Below, piece by piece: positions 21,418 to 30,884 of a stretch of 64,000 nt of DNA. Within the stretch, counting starts at the first letter, position 1. Every line of letters begins with the position of its first letter. The translations under genes were made by a program, and so were the position numbers. The notes under the pieces are model-generated. The model had not been told where the DNA came from and did no database searches. It saw nothing but the letters and a program-made list of their open reading frames with translations. Location of the stretch: NCBI GenBank assembly GCA_021299875.1, contig JAJTEW010000008.1, forward strand, positions 186,001-250,000. The letters run 5' to 3'. This DNA is from Comamonadaceae bacterium. Its GTDB lineage: Bacteria > Pseudomonadota > Gammaproteobacteria > Burkholderiales > Burkholderiaceae_C.

Positions 21418-22404
21418 TCAAATTTCCTTGTTGTTATGAGTGTCCGCCTCTAGGGCTTTGATGCGTTCACGCAAACGGGACAGTTGTTTGAGGGTGGCCG
21501 CGTTCCTCTCCCAATTGGCGTTGGTGTCCAAGGGAAACATGCCGGTGTAGTGACCCGGCTGAGAAATGGAGCGCGTGACCACCGAGGCTGCCGAGATGTG
21601 CACATGGTCAACCAGCGTCAAATGACCTAACACGACGGCTCCACCACCGACAGTGCAGTGTGCACCGATGCGGGCACTGCCAGCTACGCCCACACAGCCC
21701 GCCATGGCCGTGTGCGATCCGATGTGCACGTTGTGGCCAATTTGGATCAAGTTATCGAGCTTCACGCCATCTTCAATGACGGTGTCCTCAAGTGCACCTC
21801 GGTCAATGCAGGTGTTGGCGCCAATTTCAACATCATCGCCAATGCGAACCGCTCCAAGTTGCTCGATTTTTTCCCACCGACCTTGGTGCGGTGCGAAGCC
21901 AAAACCATCGGCCCCTACCACCACACCCGAATGCAAAATACACCGGGCACCCACCACACACCCCTCGGAAAGTGTCACCCTAGATTTGAGAATTGAACCG
22001 GGTCCCACGCGAGAGCCGCGTTCCAGCACGCACAAGGGACCAATCGTGGCGTCATCAGCCACGTCGGCTTGCGGATGAACAACGGCGCTGGGGTGGATGC
22101 GCGGAGCTGTGTCAGACCCCATCGTTTGCTTCCACAAACGCGTCAGCCTGGCAAAATAAAGGTAGGGGTCATCGGTCACAATCACGGCGCGGCCGACGCT
22201 GGCCAATGACTCAAAAGCAGGCGACACAATGACACAACCTGCTTGACTTTCGGCCAGTTGGTTTTGGTACTTGGGGCTGCTCAGAAAAGCGATCTGATGG
22301 GACTGTGCGGATTGCAGTGGCGCCAAGCCTTCCATGTTCAGATCTGGCGGTCCGGACAATCGCCCACCCAGCCGCTCAACGATCGCCGAGAGTGTCAATG
22401 ACAC
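21418..22404 (-). CDS. lpxD: UDP-3-acyl-glucosamine N-acyltransferase
   Basis: Adds the second 3-hydroxyacyl chain at the 2-amino group in lipid A synthesis. 328 residues (E. coli 341). An N-terminal uridine-binding domain ([25 protein letters not shown]) precedes a left-handed beta-helix, with catalytic His in [13 protein letters not shown] (near residue 224) and a short C-terminal helix ([17 protein letters not shown]). It matches the usual family and shows nothing odd. Confidence 0.96.
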   Translation of the reverse strand: MSLTLSAIVERLGGRLSGPPDLNMEGLAPLQSAQSHQIAFLSSPKYQNQLAESQAGCVIVSPAFESLASVGRAVIVTDDPYLYFARLTRLWKQTMGSDTAPRIHPSAVVHPQADVADDATIGPLCVLERGSRVGPGSILKSRVTLSEGCVVGARCILHSGVVVGADGFGFAPHQGRWEKIEQLGAVRIGDDVEIGANTCIDRGALEDTVIEDGVKLDNLIQIGHNVHIGSHTAMAGCVGVAGSARIGAHCTVGGGAVVLGHLTLVDHVHISAASVVTRSISQPGHYTGMFPLDTNANWERNAATLKQLSRLRERIKALEADTHNNKEI

Positions 22405-22427
22405 AGCACAGAGTCAGGCAATGACCA

Positions 22428-22946
22428 TCACTTGGCCACCGAGGCGTTGAGGGCCCTGATGACCTTGTCGGTGATGTCATGTTTGGGGTGGATGTAGACA
22501 GCCTCCTGAAAAATCACATCGTATTTTTCGGATTCAGCCACTTGTTTCACCGCGCGATTGGCCCGCTCCACCACAATTTGCTGCTCCTCATTTTTCCGAG
22601 CATTCAAGTCTTCTTGGAACTCACGGCGTTTGCGCTGAAATTCACGGTCTTGGTCGAGCAATTGTTTTTGACGTGCCGTTCGTTGCGATTCCGCCAAGGT
22701 CGGGGCTTCGCGCTCAAAACGCTCGGAAGCCAGCTTCAAGCTGTTGCCGTTGTCCACCAATTCCTTTTCGCGACGCGAAAACTCTTGCTCCAACTTGGCT
22801 TGCGCTTGCTTGGCTGTGGCAGCTTCGCGAAAGATGCGCTCTGTGTTGACAAAGCCCAGCTTGATTTCTTGGGCCTGCACATTAAATGACAACAAAGAAG
22901 CTGCTACACAGCAGGCCAGAGCAATTTTGGGATGAATCGAGTTCAT
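22428..22946 (-). CDS. skp: Periplasmic chaperone Skp (OmpH family)
   Basis: Chaperones unfolded outer-membrane proteins across the periplasm to the BAM complex. 172 residues. The signal peptide is cut after FNVQAQ; EIKLGFVNTERIF starts the mature protein, followed by long coiled-coil tentacles rich in Glu, Lys, Arg and Gln (residues ~45-125). Its start overlaps the bamA stop (TAATG), tying chaperone to insertase production. Confidence 0.93.
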   Translation of the reverse strand: MNSIHPKIALACCVAASLLSFNVQAQEIKLGFVNTERIFREAATAKQAQAKLEQEFSRREKELVDNGNSLKLASERFEREAPTLAESQRTARQKQLLDQDREFQRKRREFQEDLNARKNEEQQIVVERANRAVKQVAESEKYDVIFQEAVYIHPKHDITDKVIRALNASVAK

Positions 22947-25255
22947 TAGAAGGAAGTTCCAATTTGGAATTGCAGACGTTGGATTCTATCGTTTGTCTGT
23001 TTGACGACGGGCATTGCATAAGAAAAGCGCAGTGGGCCCATGGGTGAGATCCAGCTCAATCCCACACCGGCTGAAACACTCAGTTGATCCAGAGAGATGT
23101 TTTCATTGGCGCCGAATGCACGCCCAGCATCGGTGAATCCAAACAACCTCAAAGTCTTGTCGTTTCCCGCACCTGGGAAGGGGGTGATGAATTCGGCATT
23201 CAAAACCAGTTTTTTGCTGCCGCCTGGGAAAAAAGTAGCGGCGCTACTGGAGGTATCGGGCTGAGGACCCAGGGTGTTTCTTTCAAATCCGCGAACGCTG
23301 CCCAAGCCCCCCACATAGTAGTTTTTCAACAAGGGAAATGCTTGTCCGCTCAATCCTTGCCCCAAACCCATATCCGCATTGAAGGCGAAAGTGTATTTTT
23401 TAGTCAAAGGGATGTACTGCTGGAACTGATAACTGGCACGGGCATAGTGAGCATCACCCGCCAAGCTCAATTCAGAGTTGAACCTTTGCAGAGCGCCACG
23501 GCTGGGAACCAAGGCGCTGTCACGTCTGTCTCTCGCCCAACCCACCGTGATAGGCAATGCGGTTTGCTTTTCAATGTAAGGACGCAACAAAGACGGCATT
23601 TGAATTCCACCGCCTTCCTTGACCTGGGTTTGCTCCACATTGAGGCCCAAGAAAACCGTGTCGGTTTCGGTCACCGGAACGCCAAAACGCGTCCCCACGC
23701 CGGAGTTGATGATTCGGTAAGAATCGATGTTGCCAAAAAATGGCCGCGTGGTGCGATGAAACAGGTCAAAGGATCGAGAGACGCCGTTCTGTGTGTAATA
23801 AGGGTTGGTGGTGCTGACCACCAGGTTTTGGTTATAGCGGCTGGTGTTGACCTCAACAGCCAAAAAGTTCCCGGATCCAAAAGCATTGTCTTGGCGAATA
23901 CCAAAATTCAAAGCCACTTTTTCGATGGATGAAAAACCTGCCCCCAGTGAAATGCTGCCTGTGGGTTTTTCTGTGACGGTGAACAACAAATCCACCTGGT
24001 CTTGCGTACCCGGCACTTCCATGGTTTCCACGTTCACGTTGGTGAAGTAACCCAAGCGGTCCACGCGGTCTCGCGAGAGACGGATTTTGTCGCCGTCATA
24101 CCAAGAAGACTCCAGTTGGCGAAACTCTCGGCGAATCACTTCGTCACGGGTACGGTCATTGCCCGCTACTTGAATGCGCCGCACATAAGCGCGCCGAGAC
24201 GGCTCGGCTTGCAACACAAATTGAACTCGGTTGTTTTGGCGATCGATCACCGGCTTGGCCTCAACGCGCGCAAAAGCAAAGCCGAACTTGCCAAAATAAT
24301 CTGTGAATGCCTTGGTCGTCTCGGCAACCGTCTCTGCGTTATAAGGCTTCCCCACGGCAATTTTGATCAATGCCTTGAACTCATCGTCACGGTCCAGGTA
24401 ATTGCCTTCGAGACTCACCCCAGAGGTGACAAAGCGCTCCCCCTCGGTGATGTTGACGGTGATCGACATCTCCTGTTTGTTCGGGGACATGGCCACTTGG
24501 GTGGAGTCGATGCGGAACTCCAAAAATCCACGTGACAAATAATAAGAGCGCAAAGCCTCCAAATCGGCATTGAGCTTGGTGCGCGAATAGCGGTCTGATT
24601 TGGTATACCAACTCATCCATCCCCCGGTGTCCAAGTTGAATTGGTCGCGCAAAGTTTGATCGGTGAAGGCCTTATTGCCCACGATCTCGATTTGACCAAT
24701 CTTGGCCGGACCGCCTTCGGTGATGGTGAAAGTCAGGTTCACACGGTTGCGGTCCACTGGCGTGGTGGTCGATACGACCTCGGCGCCATACAAACTGCGG
24801 CTGATGTACTGACGTTTGAGTTCTTGTTCGGCCCTGTCAGCCAACGCTTTGTCAAACGGCCGCCCCTCCGCCAAGCCAATGTCTCTCAGTGCTTTGGTAA
24901 GAACATCCTTGTCAAATTCCTTGAGGCCGACAAATTCAACCAAAGCCACCGAGGGTCGCTCTTCCACCACCACCACCAGCACGTCACCTTGGGTCTCCAA
25001 TCGCACATCCTTGAACAGACCGAGTGCAAACAATGCGCGAATCGCTGCTGCGCCCGTATCGGTGGTGTAGCGGTCGCCAACCCTGACGGGCAAGGAGGCA
25101 AAAACTGTTCCGGGTTCGATCCGTTGAAGGCCCTCCACGCGAATGTCACGCACCGTGAAAGGCTCAACAGCCAAAGCCGGCAGGCTCAGTGCAGCACAAG
25201 CCATGGCCTTGATGGCGAATGGCATGAAATGGAAGCGGGAGTCAAAAAAATTCAT
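22946..25255 (-). CDS. bamA: Outer membrane protein assembly factor BamA
   Basis: Omp85-family beta-barrel insertase, core of the BAM complex. About 769 residues. Signal peptide (MPFAIKAMACAALSLPALA), five POTRA domains from FTVRDIRVEGLQRIEPGTVF to about residue 400, then a 16-strand barrel with the VRGF-type loop motif (GGLGSVRGFERN) and terminal Phe (QFQIGTSF). I chose the ATG giving MNFFDSRFHF; MPFAIKAM ten codons later is also possible, while the longer frame adds nine unlikely residues. rseP, normally just upstream between dxr and bamA, is absent. Confidence 0.95.
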   Translation of the reverse strand: MNFFDSRFHFMPFAIKAMACAALSLPALAVEPFTVRDIRVEGLQRIEPGTVFASLPVRVGDRYTTDTGAAAIRALFALGLFKDVRLETQGDVLVVVVEERPSVALVEFVGLKEFDKDVLTKALRDIGLAEGRPFDKALADRAEQELKRQYISRSLYGAEVVSTTTPVDRNRVNLTFTITEGGPAKIGQIEIVGNKAFTDQTLRDQFNLDTGGWMSWYTKSDRYSRTKLNADLEALRSYYLSRGFLEFRIDSTQVAMSPNKQEMSITVNITEGERFVTSGVSLEGNYLDRDDEFKALIKIAVGKPYNAETVAETTKAFTDYFGKFGFAFARVEAKPVIDRQNNRVQFVLQAEPSRRAYVRRIQVAGNDRTRDEVIRREFRQLESSWYDGDKIRLSRDRVDRLGYFTNVNVETMEVPGTQDQVDLLFTVTEKPTGSISLGAGFSSIEKVALNFGIRQDNAFGSGNFLAVEVNTSRYNQNLVVSTTNPYYTQNGVSRSFDLFHRTTRPFFGNIDSYRIINSGVGTRFGVPVTETDTVFLGLNVEQTQVKEGGGIQMPSLLRPYIEKQTALPITVGWARDRRDSALVPSRGALQRFNSELSLAGDAHYARASYQFQQYIPLTKKYTFAFNADMGLGQGLSGQAFPLLKNYYVGGLGSVRGFERNTLGPQPDTSSSAATFFPGGSKKLVLNAEFITPFPGAGNDKTLRLFGFTDAGRAFGANENISLDQLSVSAGVGLSWISPMGPLRFSYAMPVVKQTNDRIQRLQFQIGTSF

Positions 25256-25351
25256 GGTGCAATCGTTCAAAGACCCATACACAAACGGGGTCGAAAGTCA
25301 AAGCTCTGAACCTCTCGGTAAAAGCCTAATAGCCAGGTTGCCATGACGCCG

Positions 25352-25377
25352 GGCAAAATAATTGAATACATTTTGCC
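25352..25377. promoter_or_regulatory. Inverted repeat in the bamA leader region
   Basis: GGCAAAAT and ATTTTGCC form a perfect 8-bp dyad with a 10-base AT-rich loop, about 100 bases upstream of bamA. The surrounding 190-base dxr-bamA gap is the most AT-rich stretch I noticed here, suggesting an independent promoter and operator for the bamA-lpx operon. There is no U-run on either side. Function is inferred. Confidence 0.35.
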
Positions 25378-25448
25378 GTGAAGCCAAATAACCAACAAAG
25401 ATAATACATCAGGCGTCGTCATCGTTCAGCGCCATCGACCGACCCCGA

Positions 25449-26642
25449 TCAGTGCATTTTCAAAATGTTTTGCTCTGCTTGCCATCGGCTGCTGGCGTCT
25501 AAGGCCAACAAGGCATCGAGGCCAGTTGGGGCACTGAAGCGCATGCGGTCCAACGTTGCTCTGTTGACATCGTGAATCTGGTCAAAACGGATGCGTTTCT
25601 TCAAGAATGCGTCCACCGCCACTTCGTTGGACGCGTTCAAAACAGCGCAACTGCCTGGTGCCCCCCGTAAAGTCTCCCAAGCCAATTGAATTCCTGGAAA
25701 ACGCAGCAGATGGTCAGGCTCGTCCATGGCCTCAAAGGTCATGGCAGACAAGGCATGAAAATCAAGCGCTTGAGCGCCCGAAGTGATGCGCTCTGGCCAA
25801 CTCAATCCGTAAGCAATGGGCACCCGCATGTCCGGCGTGCCCAACTGTGCAACCACGGAGTGGTCACGGTATTGCACCATGGAGTGGATGACACTTTGGG
25901 GGTGAATCACCACTTCGAGCTGCTCCGGCGTCATGCCAAACAAGTAGTGCGCTTCAATCACCTCCAGCGCTTTGTTCATCATGGTGGCCGAATCGACCGA
26001 GATCTTTCGGCCCATCACCCAATTCGGATGAGCGCAAGCCTCTTCTGGGGTCACATGCCTGAGGGTCTGTGGGTCTCGCGCACGAAAAGGACCGCCGGAT
26101 GCAGTCAAGATGATTTTTTGTACCCGCCGCTGCCACGTCGAAGGGTCCTCGGGCAAGGATTGAAAAATAGCCGAATGTTCACTGTCGATGGGCAACAGCA
26201 ACGCCCCCCCCGCGCGTACCGCCTCCAAGAACACCTCTGCGCCCACCACCAAAGCCTCCTTGTTGGCCAACATGAGACGCTTTCCCGCGCGGGCCGCGGC
26301 CAAACAGGGAGACAAGCCTGCGGCACCCACGATGGCGGCCATCACCGCATCCACTTGGGGGGCTGCAGCCACCTCGTCCAAAGCCTGGGCACCCCACAAC
26401 ACCCGCACAGGCAAACCCTCGGCTTTGATTTTTTCAGCCAGTAACTTGCCTGCATCCTCTTGCACCATCACCGCCACCTCGGGGGTAAAGCGTGCGCACT
26501 GGGACAACATCAAATCGACTTGGCTGGAGGCCGTCAACGCATGAAGGCGGTATTGGCCAGGGTGGCGGGCCAGCACATCCAGTGTGCTGGTGCCGATCGA
26601 GCCGGTCGAACCCAAGATGGTGATGCACTGTGCTTGATTCAT
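25449..26642 (-). CDS. dxr: 1-deoxy-D-xylulose-5-phosphate reductoisomerase
   Basis: Second step of the MEP isoprenoid pathway, making 2-C-methyl-D-erythritol 4-phosphate with NADPH. About 397 residues. NADPH-binding ILGSTGSIGTSTLDVL, the metal/substrate loop LPIDSEHSAIFQ, LTASGGPFR, and MGRKISVDSATMMNKALEVIEA are all present. I prefer the ATG of MNQAQC, with GGAGA eight bases upstream, over the ATG five codons earlier that overlaps that site. It follows cdsA closely. Confidence 0.96.
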   Translation of the reverse strand: MNQAQCITILGSTGSIGTSTLDVLARHPGQYRLHALTASSQVDLMLSQCARFTPEVAVMVQEDAGKLLAEKIKAEGLPVRVLWGAQALDEVAAAPQVDAVMAAIVGAAGLSPCLAAARAGKRLMLANKEALVVGAEVFLEAVRAGGALLLPIDSEHSAIFQSLPEDPSTWQRRVQKIILTASGGPFRARDPQTLRHVTPEEACAHPNWVMGRKISVDSATMMNKALEVIEAHYLFGMTPEQLEVVIHPQSVIHSMVQYRDHSVVAQLGTPDMRVPIAYGLSWPERITSGAQALDFHALSAMTFEAMDEPDHLLRFPGIQLAWETLRGAPGSCAVLNASNEVAVDAFLKKRIRFDQIHDVNRATLDRMRFSAPTGLDALLALDASSRWQAEQNILKMH

Positions 26643-26658
26643 GTGTGATGTCTCCATT

Positions 26659-27507
26659 TCAAATCCAGGCCACCAGCATCATGGCCAAAGGCAAAGTCGG
26701 CAGCAATGCATCGACCCGGTCTAAAACACCACCATGACCCGGTAACAAGCCCGAGCTGTCTTTCATACCGGCACTGCGTTTGACCAAAGACTCGACCAAG
26801 TCGCCCACCACGCTCATGGCAGCCATGAACAACAAAGCCGGCACGGCCACCCACCAGCCTTTGGCCTGAATCAGGGTGAAGAAACTCGGCTGCGCCGAAG
26901 CAACACTTTGGTCGAATTGAGCCCAGACCAGCGCCACCAGAAAAACACCCAGCACTCCGCCCCAAACACCTTCCCAACTTTTGCCTGGACTGATCGAGGG
27001 TGCCAACTTGAAGCTGAAAAACCGTCCACCAAGCGCACGGCCAAAGAAATAAGCAAAAACATCTGCCGCCCACACCAGCACCAAAACAGACAAAAGGAAA
27101 TTCACGCCTTTATGATGCGCTTGCACCAAGGCCAACCAAGCCAAGATCAACAAAAGCAACCCACCAATCCAGCGAACCGTTCGCGGCCAGAGGGCCCATC
27201 CGGACACCCCGCGCTGAATCATCCAGGCACCCAGCACAACCCACAGGGCACCGGCCAACAACCAAAGCAGGGGCGGTGTAGCGAGAACCCACCCCAGTTG
27301 TTGCACCCAAGCACAGGCCAACACACACAGCAGCGCTCCAAGCCATGCCTTGACACGTCCCACACCATTGAGACGACCCCACTCCCAAGCACCCGCAGCG
27401 ATCAAAACCACCGTAAGTCCCATGAACGGCCAAGGGTTGACCGCAAAAAGTGCGGGCAAAAGCAGGGCCAAAAGAACGACCGCAGTGATGACACGTTGTT
27501 TGAGCAC
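26659..27507 (-). CDS. cdsA: Phosphatidate cytidylyltransferase
   Basis: Integral membrane enzyme making CDP-diacylglycerol for phospholipid synthesis. 282 residues with about eight hydrophobic segments. The family signature is near the C-terminus: ESLVKRSAGMKDSSGLLPGHGG followed by LDRVDALL (written in two parts). The start is GTG with GGAG upstream. uppS, normally directly before cdsA, is missing; instead a terminator's U-run ends right at the ribosome-binding site. Confidence 0.95.
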   Translation of the reverse strand: MLKQRVITAVVLLALLLPALFAVNPWPFMGLTVVLIAAGAWEWGRLNGVGRVKAWLGALLCVLACAWVQQLGWVLATPPLLWLLAGALWVVLGAWMIQRGVSGWALWPRTVRWIGGLLLLILAWLALVQAHHKGVNFLLSVLVLVWAADVFAYFFGRALGGRFFSFKLAPSISPGKSWEGVWGGVLGVFLVALVWAQFDQSVASAQPSFFTLIQAKGWWVAVPALLFMAAMSVVGDLVESLVKRSAGMKDSSGLLPGHGGVLDRVDALLPTLPLAMMLVAWI

Positions 27508-27516
27508 AAACTCTCC

Positions 27517-27541
27517 AAAAAAAAAGCCGCCTGAAGGCGGC
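27517..27541 (-). terminator. Rho-independent terminator between frr and cdsA
   Basis: On the minus strand GCCGCC, a 4-base loop and GGCGGC are followed by nine U. The U-run runs directly into GGAGAG, the cdsA ribosome-binding site, and only 9 bases separate it from the cdsA GTG. It ends the rpsB-tsf-pyrH-frr unit; cdsA would need readthrough, processing, or a promoter within frr. Confidence 0.88.
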
Positions 27542-27579
27542 CACTCAGGCCGCGGCAGACCACGGCACTGAAAAATTTG

Positions 27580-28140
27580 TCACACCGCCATGATTTCTTG
27601 CTCTTTGGCGGTCACCAATTGATCGATTTCAGTCATGCGCTTGTCGGTGAGTTTTTGAATATCGGCCTCTGCGCGCTTTTGATCGTCCTCAGACACTTCT
27701 TTGTCCTTGACCAATTTTTTGACCGATTCATTGGCATCGCGGCGCAAATTGCGTGTGGCGATTTTGGCGTTTTCACCTTCGGTTCGAGCCAGTTTGGTCA
27801 TTTCCTTGCGCCGCTCTTCGCTCATCGCCGGCATGGGCACACGGATCAATTCACCCAATGAAGCTGGATTCAAGCCCAACTCGCTCTCGCGAATGGCTTT
27901 TTCAATCTTGGCAGCCATGCTCTTTTCCCAAGGTTGCACACTGATGGTGCGCGAATCCATCAAGGACACATTGGCCACTTGGGACAAGGGCACCAAGGAC
28001 CCGTAATAGTCCACGTGGATGGTGTCAAGCAAAGCCGGATTGGCACGCCCAGTACGGATGCGTGTCAGGTTGTTTTTAAAGGCGGCGATGGATTGCTCCA
28101 TCTTGGTCTCGCATGTTTTTTTAATGTCAGCAATGGTCAT
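27580..28140 (-). CDS. frr: Ribosome recycling factor
   Basis: Splits post-termination ribosomes with EF-G. 186 residues, the family length. It starts [25 protein letters not shown] in two runs; [15 protein letters not shown] is the conserved core. It is followed by a strong terminator rather than by uppS. Confidence 0.97.
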   Translation of the reverse strand: MTIADIKKTCETKMEQSIAAFKNNLTRIRTGRANPALLDTIHVDYYGSLVPLSQVANVSLMDSRTISVQPWEKSMAAKIEKAIRESELGLNPASLGELIRVPMPAMSEERRKEMTKLARTEGENAKIATRNLRRDANESVKKLVKDKEVSEDDQKRAEADIQKLTDKRMTEIDQLVTAKEQEIMAV

Positions 28141-28164
28141 CGGTTTCTCCTCCTCAGAACTTTG

Positions 28165-28887
28165 TCAAGCATAAACCAAGGTGCCCTCGTCTTCACCCAA
28201 AACCACCCGCTTGAAAGCACCATTCTTGATGATTGAGAACACCTTGATTGGCAACTTTTGGTCGCGGCACAAGGCAAAAGCAGTGGCATCCATGATGCCC
28301 AAATTGCGGGAAATGGCTTCATCGAAGCTGATTTCGGTGTAACGGGTGGCCAATGGGTCTTTTTTAGGATCGGCCGAGTAAACGCCATCCACTTTGGTGG
28401 CCTTGAGCACCATCTCAGCCCCAATTTCGGCACCGCGTAATGCGGCTGCAGTGTCGGTGGTGAAAAAAGGGTTACCCGTACCTGCAGCAAAAACCACCAC
28501 TTTGCCTTCTTCCAAATACTGCAAAGCCTTGGGCCGCACATAAGGCTCGACCACTTGGTCAATCCCAATGGCCGACATGACACGGGCCGTCAAACCTGCT
28601 TTGTCCATGGCATCGGCCAAAGCCAAAGAGTTCATGACGGTGGCCAACATGCCCATGTAGTCGGCGGTGGCGCGGTCCATACCGACCGATCCGCCCGCCA
28701 CACCTCTGAAAATATTGCCACCACCAATCACCACCGCCACCTGCACGCCCAGCCGATTCACCTCAGCGATCTCTTCGGCCATGCGCACGATGGTGGCGCG
28801 GTTGATGCCAAAGGCATCGTCCCCCATCAGGGCCTCACCGGACAGCTTGAGCAAAATGCGCTTGTAGGCTGGCTTGGCTGAGGACAT
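28165..28887 (-). CDS. pyrH: Uridylate kinase
   Basis: Hexameric UMP kinase of pyrimidine nucleotide synthesis. About 240 residues from the ATG preceded by AGGAG seven bases upstream ([20 protein letters not shown]). Amino acid kinase motifs include [25 protein letters not shown] and [16 protein letters not shown]. The longer frame adds ten residues with no ribosome-binding site. Confidence 0.97.
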   Translation of the reverse strand: MSSAKPAYKRILLKLSGEALMGDDAFGINRATIVRMAEEIAEVNRLGVQVAVVIGGGNIFRGVAGGSVGMDRATADYMGMLATVMNSLALADAMDKAGLTARVMSAIGIDQVVEPYVRPKALQYLEEGKVVVFAAGTGNPFFTTDTAAALRGAEIGAEMVLKATKVDGVYSADPKKDPLATRYTEISFDEAISRNLGIMDATAFALCRDQKLPIKVFSIIKNGAFKRVVLGEDEGTLVYA

Positions 28888-28943
28888 GGTGGGCTCCTGG
28901 GTGATCAATGTGGACAATAAAACGAATCAACAGGTCAAGGGGT

Positions 28944-29840
28944 TCAGGCCGCAGCGTTTTGAGCAGCCGCCACCTGGGCGGCCACTTCGGCTGCGAAATC
29001 ATCAACCTTTTTCTCGATGCCTTCGCCGACCACGTACAGGGTGAACGCCTTGACGGTGGTGCCAGCAGCCTTGAGCATTTGCTCAACCGTTTGCTTGTCG
29101 TTTTTGACGAAAGACTGGTTGAACAAAGACACTTCTTTGAGGTACTTTTGCACAGACCCTTCCACCATCTTGGTGGCGATGTCGGCAGGCTTGCCCGATT
29201 CAGCGGCCTTGGCCGCAGCGACCGAGCGCTCTTTTTCGATCAACTCAGCAGGCACTTCGGCGCTGGTCAACGAGACAGGTTTCATCGCTGCCACGTGCAT
29301 GGCGACATCTTTGGCCGCTGTTTCGTCGCCCTCAAACTCCACCAACACGCCGATACGGGTGCCGTGCAGGTAGTTGGCAATCTTGGCACCCCCAGACGCA
29401 CGCTTGAAACGGCGAAAGCTCATGTTCTCGCCGATTTTGCCAATCAGACCTTTGCGCACGTCTTCCAATGTCGGGCCAAAGCTGTCTTGGCTGTAGGGCA
29501 ACGCACCCAAAGCAGCGATGTCAGCAGGGTTGTGCTCAGCCACCAATTTGGCTGCAGCATTGGCCAAAGCGAGGAAGCTGTCGTTTTTGGTCACAAAGTC
29601 GGTTTCGCAATTGACTTCGATCATGGCACCCGTGGTACCGCTCACAAAACTGGTCACCACGCCTTCGGCGGTCACGCGCGAGGCGGCTTTACCCGCCTTG
29701 GTGCCCAGCTTGACGCGCAGCAGCTCTTCCGCTTTGGCCATGTCGCCTTCGGCTTCGGTCAGGGCTTTTTTGCACTCCATCATGGGCGCGTCGGTTTTTG
29801 CGCGCAGTTCAGCGACCATGCTTGCGGTAATTACAGCCAT
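28944..29840 (-). CDS. tsf: Elongation factor Ts
   Basis: Guanine nucleotide exchange factor for EF-Tu. 298 residues. The N-terminal UBA-like domain contains [20 protein letters not shown] and [13 protein letters not shown], followed by the TDFV-containing core ([15 protein letters not shown]). Separated from rpsB by a hairpin with a U-run that probably reduces but does not abolish readthrough. Confidence 0.97.
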   Translation of the reverse strand: MAVITASMVAELRAKTDAPMMECKKALTEAEGDMAKAEELLRVKLGTKAGKAASRVTAEGVVTSFVSGTTGAMIEVNCETDFVTKNDSFLALANAAAKLVAEHNPADIAALGALPYSQDSFGPTLEDVRKGLIGKIGENMSFRRFKRASGGAKIANYLHGTRIGVLVEFEGDETAAKDVAMHVAAMKPVSLTSAEVPAELIEKERSVAAAKAAESGKPADIATKMVEGSVQKYLKEVSLFNQSFVKNDKQTVEQMLKAAGTTVKAFTLYVVGEGIEKKVDDFAAEVAAQVAAAQNAAA

Positions 29841-29874
29841 TTGATTTCTCCGTATTCAGTCTAAAAGTCAGATT

Positions 29875-29901
29875 AAAAAAAAGGGGCCACAAAGCCCCTT
29901 T
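29875..29901 (-). terminator. Terminator/attenuator between rpsB and tsf
   Basis: AAAGGGGC and GCCCCTTT (6-base loop) form an 8-bp stem followed on the minus strand by eight U. rpsB and tsf are normally one transcript, so this probably acts as a partial terminator setting the S2 to EF-Ts ratio. Confidence 0.82.
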
Positions 29902-29918
29902 CGTCGAGTCTTGGGAAC

Positions 29919-30668
29919 TCAAGCAGAAGCGTTGGCTTCTTCGGCGTGGTCGTCAGCAGCCTCAGTGACAGCCTTGACCACGTCGTTGACCGCGTTGGCA
30001 CGGCCTTCAATGATCGCGTCAGCGATGCCACGGGCGTACAAAGCCACAGCCTTGGCCGAGTCGTCGTTGCCGGGGATGATGTAGTCGATGCCTTCGGGCG
30101 AGTGGTTAGAGTCCACCACACCGATCAGTGGGATGCCGAGCTTTTTGGCTTCCGAGATCGCGATTTTGTGGTAGCCCACGTCGATCACGAAAATTGCGTC
30201 AGGCAATGCAGCCATGTCCTGGATGCCACCGATGTCTTTTTCGAGCTTTTCCATCTCGCGCTTGAACATCAGCTGTTCTTTTTTGCTCAGGCTGTCGAGG
30301 CCAACTTCTTGCTGGGCCTTCATGTCTTTCAGACGCTTGATCGAGGTCTTGACGGTCTTGAAGTTGGTCAGCATGCCGCCCAACCAGCGCTGGTCGACGA
30401 AAGGCACGCCAGCGCGCTGTGCTTCGGCAGCCACCAACTCACGGGCTTGGCGCTTGGTGCCCACCATCAGGATGTTGCCGCGATTGGCAGACAACTGCTT
30501 GGCGAACTTGATCGCGTCCTGGAACATCGGGAGCGATTTTTCCAAGTTGATGATGTGAATTTTGTTGCGATGGCCGAAGATAAACGGGGCCATTTTGGGG
30601 TTCCAGAAGCGGGTTTGGTGACCAAAGTGGACACCAGCTTCCAGCATTTCGCGCATGGTAACGGACAT
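29919..30668 (-). CDS. rpsB: 30S ribosomal protein S2
   Basis: 249 residues. It starts [20 protein letters not shown] and includes the S2 signatures [29 protein letters not shown] and [20 protein letters not shown]. The C-terminus is acidic ([12 protein letters not shown]). First gene of the rpsB-tsf-pyrH-frr unit. The usual divergent neighbour map is not here; an amidase gene takes its place. Confidence 0.98.
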   Translation of the reverse strand: MSVTMREMLEAGVHFGHQTRFWNPKMAPFIFGHRNKIHIINLEKSLPMFQDAIKFAKQLSANRGNILMVGTKRQARELVAAEAQRAGVPFVDQRWLGGMLTNFKTVKTSIKRLKDMKAQQEVGLDSLSKKEQLMFKREMEKLEKDIGGIQDMAALPDAIFVIDVGYHKIAISEAKKLGIPLIGVVDSNHSPEGIDYIIPGNDDSAKAVALYARGIADAIIEGRANAVNDVVKAVTEAADDHAEEANASA

Positions 30669-30846
30669 TCAAATACTCCAAAGGTTGGGTCTAAAACCTG
30701 TCCACTGATCAAATGCAATAAAAACTGCATGTGACACCTTGACGGGACAGATTTGCGGATGAACTTTTCAGGGACTGGGGCCGTGTTCTGCTTCATATTG
30801 AACATGACACACAAAAGACAGCTCCCAAGATCTGCAAAGCCTTAGG

Positions 30847-30852
30847 ATTATA
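30847..30852 (-). promoter_or_regulatory. Consensus -10 element for rpsB
   Basis: A perfect TATAAT on the minus strand about 180 bases upstream of the rpsB start, in the rpsB-amidase gap. I see no clear -35 at 17 bases. The implied 5' leader is long, as is common for rpsB, where S2 autoregulates its own mRNA in other proteobacteria. Confidence 0.5.
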
Positions 30853-30884
30853 GCATCCTGACCCCACCGAAAGCGCCCTGATTC

